This document shows positions 10,101 to 12,711 of a DNA stretch of 12,711 nt, piece by piece. The stretch spans positions 1 through 12,711 of the forward strand of contig CAZXOC010000222.1 in assembly GCA_964642165.1 (NCBI GenBank), read 5' to 3'. Numbering within the stretch: the stretch's first letter is position 1; each line of letters opens with the position of its first letter. A model generated the notes under the pieces. The model saw nothing but the letters and a program-made list of their open reading frames with translations, had not been told where the DNA came from and searched no databases. Made by a program: the position numbers and the translations under genes. This stretch comes from CAYRVX01 sp964642165. Lineage in GTDB: Bacteria; Planctomycetota; Phycisphaerae; SM23-33.

Positions 10101-12252
10101 CGTCCGGCACGAGGTTTGCCGCTCCGGAGCGGAAGGCCACGTAGCGGCCGTCGGCACTGAAGGCGGAATGGAAACTCCTGTCGTCCGCCTGCGAGCCGTC
10201 GGCGGCAAGATTGACCCGTTCGATGTCACCGTAGCTGGGGAACGTCTGTTGCCAACCGTACTGGGGAAGCTCGGACACCGTGTACGTGCCCGATGGGAGA
10301 CTCGTCAGTGCATAGTCACCCTCAGCGTTGGTGACGGCAAATGGCTCGTCGGCGTCTAGTTGGCCGTCTTGGTCGGCGTCGAGATAGATCGTCCATCCTC
10401 CCAGCCCCGGCTCGCCGTCGTCCCATTGGCCGTCGCCGTCGAGGTCGTGGAACTTCCCGCCGCGGATCTCGCCCAGCAGTTGTCGGTTGCCGAAGTCAAT
10501 GTCTTCAACAACCTGGTCGCCGTCGAGCACCACGCGATGGGTCCGGGCTCCGGCCAACGTGTTTGTGCAAACGAAAATGTCTTTGGAGTCGTTGGTGTCC
10601 CCTTCGACGAGATTCGACGCGTCGGACTCGAACGCCAGGAACCGGCCGTCGGCGCTGATTGCCGGGTAATAGCTATGATCGTTCCCTGGAGTGCCGTCCG
10701 CCGCCGTGCCCACGCGGCGGAAGGTCTGCCCCGTCTGGTCGTAGACGAAAACGTCGCCCGTGTTACCGGAGTCACCCGGGATGAGGTCCGATGCGAAGGA
10801 GGCGAAGGCCAGGAACCGGCCGTCGGCGCTGAAGCCGCCCGGGTACGAGTTGTTGTCGGTCGCTGAGCCGTCGGGCGGCCGGCTCACCCATTGCAGCGAG
10901 GCGGTCTGCCGATCGTAGATAAACGTGTCGGCGTAGTAATTGTCGTCGGCGGCCGCCAGGTTGGACGCATACGAGCAGAAGGCGACGTAGCGGCCGTCGG
11001 CGGAGATCCACGGCTCATCGCTGTGGTTGTTGGCCTGGGCCCCATCGGGTGCCATGCTGACGCGCTCGATCGTGCCCGAGGACCGGTCGTAGACGAAAAC
11101 GTCATTGCGGTCATTCGTATCTCCCGGGACGAGGTTCGACGCGGCCGACAAGAAGGCGACGTATCGACCGTCGGCGCTGATGGCGGGCCACATTTCACTG
11201 TGGTTGTTGGCTTGTGTGCCGTCCGAGGAGACACTCACCCGCTCGAGCTCGCCCGTTTGGCGATCGTACACGAACGTGTCCGTCTTGCCGTTGGTGTCGT
11301 CCGGCACGAGGGTGTTCGCGTGCGATTGGAAGGCCACGAATCGGCCGTCGGCGCTGATCGACGGGTACCTGTTGTGGTGGTTGGCCGGCACGCCGCTTAA
11401 GGAGAGGCTCGCACACTCGATCGTGCGCGTCTGCCGATCGTATACGAAAACGTCTTCATTATCGTCTATGTCCTGGTCTCCCGGCACCAGGTTGACGGCA
11501 CCGGACATGAAGGCCACGTACCGGCCGTCGGCGCTGATCGACGCATCTTGACTCCAGCCGTCTGCTTGCGAGCCGTCTGAGGCCAGGTTCACCCGCTCGA
11601 CGGCTCCCGTCTGCCGGTCACGGACAAAGATGTCCCAGCGGCCGTTGGTGTCGCCAGGCACCAGGCTGGCGATTTCCGAGGTAAAGGCCACGTAGCGGCC
11701 GTCGGCACTGATGGAGGGGCGGAAGCTGCGGCCGTCGCCTTGGGCCCCGTCGCCGGCAAGGCTGACGCGCTCGGTATCCGCAGGATGGGTCTGCTCCCAC
11801 CCGTCCAGAGGCACCTCGGCCACCGTGTACGTGCCCGGCGGCAGACCCGTCAGCGCGTAGTTGCCTTCGGGATCGGTCACGGCCGATCGCTCGTCCGCGC
11901 CCAGTTCGCCGTCCTGGTCGGCGTCGACGTAGACCGTCCATCCTTCCAGCCCCGGCTCGCCGTCGTCCCAGACGCCGTCGCCGTCGAGGTCGTGGAACTT
12001 GCTGCCGCGGATCCCGCCGTCGACGGGCCCCGCGAACCCGTAGGCGCCCATATCGACCGCAGGGCCGCAGAGGCGCGCAGGACCGGCGAGGTCGGTGACC
12101 AAGGGTGGCCGAAGCGCCGCATCGAGGCGCAGGATGCCGCCCGGCGGACCGGTCGGCGCCCAGGGCACGGGCGCGCCCGACAACAACAGTCGGGACTCCA
12201 GCACCTCGAATCGCGGCTTGCGGGTGGAATGCGGCTCCCTGCAGTGCCCCAT
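3562..12252 (-). CDS. Giant multidomain surface/secreted protein with N-terminal LEPR-XLL motif (2,896 aa)
   Basis: Domains by residue, counted from the ATG: LEPR-XLL-type segment 15-26; SdrD-B-like module 81-589 split by seven PD40-type repeats; a second such unit 596-1102; CSLREA-like start and right-handed beta-helix with choice-of-anchor-Q-like end 1109-1511; LamG-like domain 1528-1702; seven repeats with a DGGFVVVW core 1703-2069; LamG-like domains 2086-2260 and 2274-2443; split Ig-like domain 2444-2685; jelly-roll-like domain 2686-2896. The protein is rich in Asp and DxDxDG loops that fit calcium binding. No LPXTG, PEP-CTERM or hydrophobic C-terminal anchor is seen, and there is no ordinary signal peptide; in planctomycetes the LEPR-XLL region is thought to mark such exported proteins. 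The ATG at 12252 is preferred to the in-frame GTG at 12267 because AGGAG sits 7 bases before the ATG. No catalytic residues are recognised. Adhesion or glycan binding is inferred from LamG and beta-helix content. The frame is uninterrupted over 8.7 kb. Confidence 0.95.
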   Translation of the reverse strand: MGHCREPHSTRKPRFEVLESRLLLSGAPVPWAPTGPPGGILRLDAALRPPLVTDLAGPARLCGPAVDMGAYGFAGPVDGGIRGSKFHDLDGDGVWDDGEPGLEGWTVYVDADQDGELGADERSAVTDPEGNYALTGLPPGTYTVAEVPLDGWEQTHPADTERVSLAGDGAQGDGRSFRPSISADGRYVAFTSEIASLVPGDTNGRWDIFVRDRQTGAVERVNLASDGSQADGWSQDASISADGRYVAFMSGAVNLVPGDQDIDDNEDVFVYDRQTRTIECASLSLSGVPANHHNRYPSISADGRFVAFQSHANTLVPDDTNGKTDTFVYDRQTGELERVSVSSDGTQANNHSEMWPAISADGRYVAFLSAASNLVPGDTNDRNDVFVYDRSSGTIERVSMAPDGAQANNHSDEPWISADGRYVAFCSYASNLAAADDNYYADTFIYDRQTASLQWVSRPPDGSATDNNSYPGGFSADGRFLAFASFASDLIPGDSGNTGDVFVYDQTGQTFRRVGTAADGTPGNDHSYYPAISADGRFLAFESDASNLVEGDTNDSKDIFVCTNTLAGARTHRVVLDGDQVVEDIDFGNRQLLGEIRGGKFHDLDGDGQWDDGEPGLGGWTIYLDADQDGQLDADEPFAVTNAEGDYALTSLPSGTYTVSELPQYGWQQTFPSYGDIERVNLAADGSQADDRSFHSAFSADGRYVAFRSGAANLVPDDTNGKEDLFLVDRQAGAIERVSVASDGSQPNGDSDWPTLSANGRFVAFESDANNLVPGGNDFGNDIFVFDRQTEAVECVSRGINGSEGGGYRPAISANGRFVTFTSRDTNLVPGDTNGEPDIFVHDRETGTTERVSLASDGSQADGFSRIPKISTDGRFVTFYSGATNLVPDDTNGESDVFVYDRETDTIERVSLASDGSQGDGDSLSPSISADGRYVTFLSRASNLVAEDTNGAFDIFLHDRQTATTRRVSVASDGSEANGESHVGVVSGDGRYVTFYSHGSNLVPGDTNDCPDVFVHDCLAGATRRLSMAFDGSEADEISHQPTISADGRYVAFQSHASNLVPDDTNGALDVFVVSIMAAGRPGSHVVSLDAGQIVEDMDFGNGRTDTPLIVSTTVDEIDGEYGLGDLSLREALALAAGLPGDDVIEFHDSLIGGTILLDAALGELAIHSHVEVLGPGADRLTVDADGNSRVFRVGSEGSASIAGLTITGGWAEDANGGADAAGGGICNFGVLTLEGVLLTGSYAGGGGGVCNFAAATLAGVTVSGNSAREGGGIANYEPGVMTVTASTIAGNLGGGGIRNEADLTLTGVTVADNAGGGITNEGPLAIADSTISGNTTDGAGGGIQNYQFPLTLTNSTISGNSSQYHGGGLYVNGGAARLVNVTVADNRALEDGGGIFRYDHHGAVVTLHNTIVAGNVRGAQGERSEVVGALDDASSHNLIGSAGGPAGLGPLADNGGPTLTHALLPHSAALDAGSNSRAQDAGLTHDQRGFDRFVDADGDGDAIVDVGAYESDVLPPPVCVLHVPGSHDFDGEADVLEFEDRPALDITEYTVALWFQADDPTGGAQTLIARGEDWAHDKAQWVVELNDRVHPGKLQLWYEQANDRDHYFPTSTTIEPGQWYHVAVTRSGAGEVTVYLNGEVELRTTDPVAPASVETPVTVGARRNSPGRTQDYFDGTMHEVHVYRGVLDDQAIQDLLEETRPECWSSDPIPVSDAGLWPDVAMHGDGGFVVAWSEPDVDSEGIFAQRYRADGTALGGRIAVNTTTAGRQQDAAVAARPDGGFVVVWASEQAGTQAILARLFDAHGTPIGGELPVGEHADSSWGRPDVSVDGQGGFVVVWNGHWNADGVLARRFDRHGTPLSPPFQVDTEAHTSYGWPQVAVNEGGWFVVASPRGEWITTTLVTCDPGGELVSTSELDSHYRPGLAIDDDGLFVVSWIGDYPDQPGGDLYALYAQLYSVAGTEVGPRVMVTPGKAGGLDWNIYDCDVAMDDGSFVVVWKDYEYDPAGYHGNGIYAARYDMEGNLLGEEIVVGELGVQEYNPAVAAGDDGRFAAAWQVRWGDGVVARAFRCSPPAVEPPGELLHLAGELTFEGGEDDYLTVDEPALNTNVYTLALWLKADDPAGGTQSLLARGEDWSGDKAQWVVELNDPANPGKLQLWYEGADDRDAVFATAGDIQAGDWYHFAATRSADGQVNIYLNGVLERSTTSSIVPASIDAPVLVGARTNTPHAVQDFYDGALAEVFVYDRPLSAYEVNSLLLATMPGEPRELVYDHPGAIKLNGTDEYVAIDEAALNLTEYTIAFRFRADDPNRGTQSLIARGEDWSSDKAQWVVELNDRQNRDKLQLWYEDDGDGDHYFAAAATIEADTWYHAAFTRSADGMVRVYLNGQQVVEKLDAASPATVDTPVLIGARMNQPGRVQDYFDGTIEGVQVYNYAMSARQVVEVVPPPRLELVEPVDGQAFPHGEVNLSLRMDRPLTELSYRLDGADPVSLIGPNWVYQEDPDAAIVRSLGSGAVEFGYLKPEWAVGARWQYEYSTADGTFRVVKDLPQDAWDHDADRVAVRVIYPDSTTAPVRTQYGEGIWRDWHELGPNNPGGSGDDAGALHDGIWSTGAAYHNGARRWLTSVAGTYVKFHEEAIWWDVQLVQDAVQRAIDAAPGTHTLSICGTDTLGKTASVAVTFTVEWADELNGDFETGTLGPWVLTDSGAVVTADLFTPHIPPAGGSYMGYITTGRNELPSDLHFTDLDGNGVAEREYSALAVEISTPGAAVVEVDLNFLTAEILPGGSFGASDLLGVTTGSITDTDAYELLFAVAPLDGSYAGTASPLTAADFSDEYIQDNPFGAYPTIADRSVFYGRTGFHRYSFPLAAGTHTLTFFVADSHTDGEATAMLIDDLTVTLV
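4198..4923 (-). other. Ig-like domain split by a ~165-residue insertion (residues 2444-2685)
   Basis: Residues 2448-2489 (LELVEPVDGQAF, then LSYRLDGADPVSL) look like the first half of a bacterial Ig-like domain. Residues 2655-2681 (GTHTLSICGTDTLGK, ending VAVTFTVEW) look like its last two strands. Normally about 20 residues lie between such halves; here about 165 do (2490-2654, bases 4291-4785). The insert is rich in Trp, Tyr and Asp (VGARWQYEYSTADGTFRVV, IWWDVQLVQDAVQRAIDAA) and matches no family I recognise. Confidence 0.5.
4924..5433 (-). repeat. LamG-like domain, copy 3 (residues 2274-2443)
   Basis: This is a concanavalin A-like (LamG/Laminin_G_3 type) beta-sandwich of about 170 residues. 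It has the strand pattern LNGTDEYVAI, YTIAFRFRADD, RGEDWSSDKAQWVVELND, KLQLWYE, TWYHAAFTRSADG, VRVYLNGQ and VLIGARMN, then DYFDGTIEGVQVYN. Such domains commonly bind glycans or other surface ligands. It follows copy 2 almost directly. Confidence 0.85.
5473..5997 (-). repeat. LamG-like domain, copy 2 (residues 2086-2260)
   Basis: Same fold and motif order as the other two copies: LTFEGGEDDYLTV, YTLALWLKADD, GEDWSGDKAQWVVELND, KLQLWYEG, DWYHFAATRSADG, VNIYLNG, VLVGART, DFYDGALAEVFVYD. Its length, 175 residues, equals that of copy 1. The near-identity of the GEDW to WYE block across all three copies points to internal duplication. Confidence 0.85.
6043..7146 (-). repeat. Third seven-repeat propeller, DGGFVVVW family (residues ~1703-2069)
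   Basis: Seven repeats of about 45-60 residues share the pattern PxVAxxxDGGFVVVW, a variable loop, then a strand such as GIFAQRYRADGTALGG. Cores by order: GDGGFVVAW, PDGGFVVVW, GQGGFVVVW, EGGWFVVAS, DDGLFVVSW, DDGSFVVVW, DDGRFAAAW. The fourth repeat is the most worn, with Ser in place of the Trp. Seven repeats fit a closed seven-bladed beta-propeller. The sequence is unrelated to the PD40-type repeats nearer the N-terminus. The array lies between LamG copies 1 and 2. Confidence 0.75.
7147..7671 (-). repeat. LamG-like domain, copy 1 (residues 1528-1702)
   Basis: Motifs: HDFDGEADVLEF, YTVALWFQADD, GEDWAHDKAQWVVELND, KLQLWYEQ, QWYHVAVTRSGAG, VTVYLNGE, VTVGARRNS, DYFDGTMHEVHVYRG. A 37-base stretch (7486-7522) is identical to bases 5248-5284 in copy 3, a sign of common origin or gene conversion. 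It sits directly after the beta-helix region. Confidence 0.85.
7720..8928 (-). other. CSLREA-like start, right-handed beta-helix and choice-of-anchor-Q-like end (residues 1109-1511)
   Basis: The region opens with LIVSTTVDEIDG and LSLREAL (1127-1133), the CSLREA pattern without its Cys. From about residue 1220 to 1395 eight coils carry the GGG[I/L/V]-x-N type turn (GGGICNF, GGGVCNF, GGGIANY, GGGIRNE, GGGITNE, GGGIQNY, GGGLYVN, GGGIFRY), alternating with LTLTGVTVADN-like strands. This is typical of parallel beta-helices of the polymorphic outer-membrane-protein or pectate-lyase-like type. It ends with NLIG, LGPLADNGGPTLTHAL, SAALDAGSN, DQRGFDR and VDVGAYE, the choice-of-anchor-Q pattern. No lyase active site is evident, so a structural or binding role is likely. 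Confidence 0.82.
8947..10467 (-). repeat. Unit 2: SdrD-B-like module with inserted seven-bladed PD40-type propeller (residues 596-1102)
   Basis: Residues 596-672 are an SdrD-B-like segment (KFHDLDGDGQWDDGEPG, YLDADQDGQLDADE, GTYTVSELPQYGWQQTFP). The last strand expected of that module (HVVSLDAGQIVEDMDFGN) appears only at about 1085-1102. Between them are seven repeats of about 58 residues with the core ISADGRYVAF-x-S, NLVPDDTNG, DVFVYDRET, ERVSLASDGSQ. The second repeat (GGNDFGND in place of DTNG) is the most divergent. The DxDxDG loops fit calcium binding. Confidence 0.82.
10486..12012 (-). repeat. Unit 1: SdrD-B-like module with inserted seven-bladed PD40-type propeller (residues 81-589)
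   Basis: Residues 81-157 (KFHDLDGDGVWDDGEPG, YVDADQDGELGADE, GTYTVAEVPLDGWEQTHP) start an SdrD-B-like module. Its closing strand, HRVVLDGDQVVEDIDFGN, comes at about 572-589. Between these lie seven repeats of about 58 residues with SISADGRYVAF, SLVPGDTNG, DIFVRDRQTG and ERVNLASDGSQADG as core. Unit length is 509 residues against 507 in unit 2, and domain order is the same, so the whole unit was probably duplicated. At DNA level the repeats have a period of about 175 bp. Confidence 0.82.
12175..12210 (-). other. LEPR-XLL-type N-terminal motif (residues 15-26)
   Basis: FEVLESRLLLSG follows a short basic stretch (HSTRKPR). The motif resembles the LEPR-XLL consensus that opens many giant extracellular proteins of planctomycetes, with Ser for Pro. 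It is the best taxonomic clue in the window. It probably takes part in export or surface sorting, but its mechanism is not settled. Confidence 0.85.
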
Positions 12253-12259
12253 GGTACTT

Positions 12260-12264
12260 CTCCT
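12260..12264 (-). promoter_or_regulatory. Ribosome binding site of the giant gene
   Basis: AGGAG on the minus strand ends 7 bases before the ATG at 12252. The in-frame GTG at 12267 lies just upstream of this site, so using the GTG would place the Shine-Dalgarno sequence inside the coding region. This supports the ATG and shortens the product by five residues. Confidence 0.8.
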
Positions 12265-12308
12265 CACGGCAGAACGACCCGGAAGCGAACGCCCTCACCG
12301 CAGGCGTC

Positions 12309-12334
12309 GCGCGGGCAGAAGGTGGGCCCCGCGC
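12309..12334 (-). promoter_or_regulatory. Stem-loop in the 5' leader of the giant gene
   Basis: GCGCGGG and CCCGCGC form a perfect 7-bp stem around a 12-base loop. The 3' edge of the stem is 56 bases before the ATG, between promoter and ribosome binding site. There is no T-tract. It may stabilise the leader or tune translation; in DNA this GC-rich it could also be chance. Confidence 0.35.
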
Positions 12335-12356
12335 CGTGCCTGCGGAAGATAACCCG

Positions 12357-12384
12357 ATTGTATCGCCGCCCTGCGGGATTGCAA
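12357..12384 (-). promoter_or_regulatory. Sigma70-like promoter of the giant gene
   Basis: On the minus strand TTGCAA (12379-12384) is followed after 16 bases by TACAAT (12357-12362). The -10 box matches TATAAT at 5 of 6 positions and the -35 box matches TTGACA at 4 of 6. It is the most AT-rich spot in the surrounding spacer. Transcription would start near 12350 and give a leader of about 100 bases. Confidence 0.6.
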
Positions 12385-12576
12385 GAATCGCTGACCCATC
12401 GCTGTGCGCGCCGCGGCCGCGAAGCGATGAGAGTCGACGGGCCGGCCGCCGGTGTGCTGGGGTCGTGGCGGGGATGGGGCGAGCAGCGATCGGCGGGACG
12501 GGCTGCCGCGTGCGCAGCCGCGCCAACGACGCTTTTTGATCCCGTTTGACTCCACCGGCAGGGGGTCGTCTCGGGC

Positions 12577-12711
12577 TCACTCCGTCACTTCCCCGGCCGG
12601 CCGCGCGCCGGTTCGCATCTCCTCCTGGAACAGGCGCCGCAGGGCTCGCGCCGTCAGGCCTCCGTCGGGCTTGCCCCGGCGGGGCCGCGACTGAGCATCC
12701 AGCGCCGACCG
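12577..12711 (-). CDS. 3' end of an unidentified gene (last 44 codons)
   Basis: On the minus strand the frame is open from the window edge to a TGA at 12577-12579. About 38 of 44 codons end in G or C, as in the neighbouring genes. The encoded tail is rich in Arg and Gly with a predicted helix (LTARALRRLFQEEM) and ends PAGEVTE. It reads in the same direction as the giant gene, but the 324-bp spacer with its own promoter makes one operon unlikely. I do not recognise the family. A chance open frame cannot be excluded over such a short length. Confidence 0.5.
   Translation of the reverse strand, partial: RSALDAQSRPRRGKPDGGLTARALRRLFQEEMRTGARPAGEVTE

Larger units (their letters stand above)
12253..12576. 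other. 324-bp spacer upstream of the giant gene
   Basis: The part near the giant gene holds its promoter, leader stem-loop and ribosome binding site. Between 12385 and 12576 the only structure seen is a 6-bp stem GGCTGC (12501-12506) with GCAGCC (12514-12519) and a 7-base loop, about 60 bases past the stop of the upstream minus-strand gene. It lacks a T-tract, so it is at most a weak terminator candidate. No small gene or RNA gene is convincing. Confidence 0.5.

Noticed and set aside
11951..12012. DxDxDG loops as a dockerin domain
   Set aside because: The loops (DLDGDGVWDDGE, DADQDGELGADE) lie within an SdrD-B-like beta-sandwich with the GTYTV strand. The paired helices of a dockerin are absent.
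12501..12519. 6-bp hairpin near a T5 run at 12533-12537 as a plus-strand terminator
   Set aside because: No plus-strand gene ends there, and 13 bases separate the stem from the T run.
11618..12580. Minus-strand open frame of 320 codons overlapping the start of the giant gene
   Set aside because: It runs across the promoter and the N-terminal domains in another frame, has an Arg-rich composition, and its GTG start overlaps the stop of the upstream gene by chance.

Overview
The window is GC-rich bacterial DNA with dense, high-GC3 coding. It most likely comes from a member of the Planctomycetota, perhaps a Phycisphaerae-like lineage. The main evidence is the large minus-strand gene, whose product starts with a basic segment and FEVLESRLLLSG. 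This is a LEPR-XLL-type motif found at the N-terminus of giant planctomycete surface proteins. A secreted ThuA/sugar-isomerase fusion and a DUF4832-type protein next door fit the same group. No rRNA, tRNA, CRISPR array, insertion sequence or phage gene is visible.

Left part (84-3463, plus strand): two genes for probably exported, carbohydrate-related proteins. The first (84-1859) joins a ThuA domain to a xylose-isomerase-like TIM barrel. The second (2021-3463) starts at TTG with a good ribosome binding site and looks like a glycoside-hydrolase-like barrel followed by a beta-sandwich. They are 161 bp apart with an inverted repeat between them.

Centre and right (3562-12252, minus strand): one gene for a 2,896-residue mosaic surface or secreted protein that converges on the first two genes. 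From the N-terminus it holds: the LEPR-XLL motif; two copies of a roughly 508-residue unit in which a seven-bladed PD40/TolB-like propeller is inserted inside an SdrD-B-like domain; a CSLREA-like start and right-handed beta-helix ending in a choice-of-anchor-Q-like segment; a LamG-like domain; a third seven-repeat propeller of a different family; two more LamG-like domains; an Ig-like domain split by about 165 residues; and a C-terminal jelly-roll-like domain. A sigma70-like promoter, a leader stem-loop and a Shine-Dalgarno site lie upstream.

Right edge (12577-12711, minus strand): the last 44 codons of a probable further gene of unknown function.

The most unusual feature is the architecture of the giant protein. 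Three beta-sandwich modules are each split by a large insertion, and there are three arrays of exactly seven propeller repeats. No enzymatic role can be assigned to it; adhesion, glycan binding or cell-surface display is inferred only from its domains.
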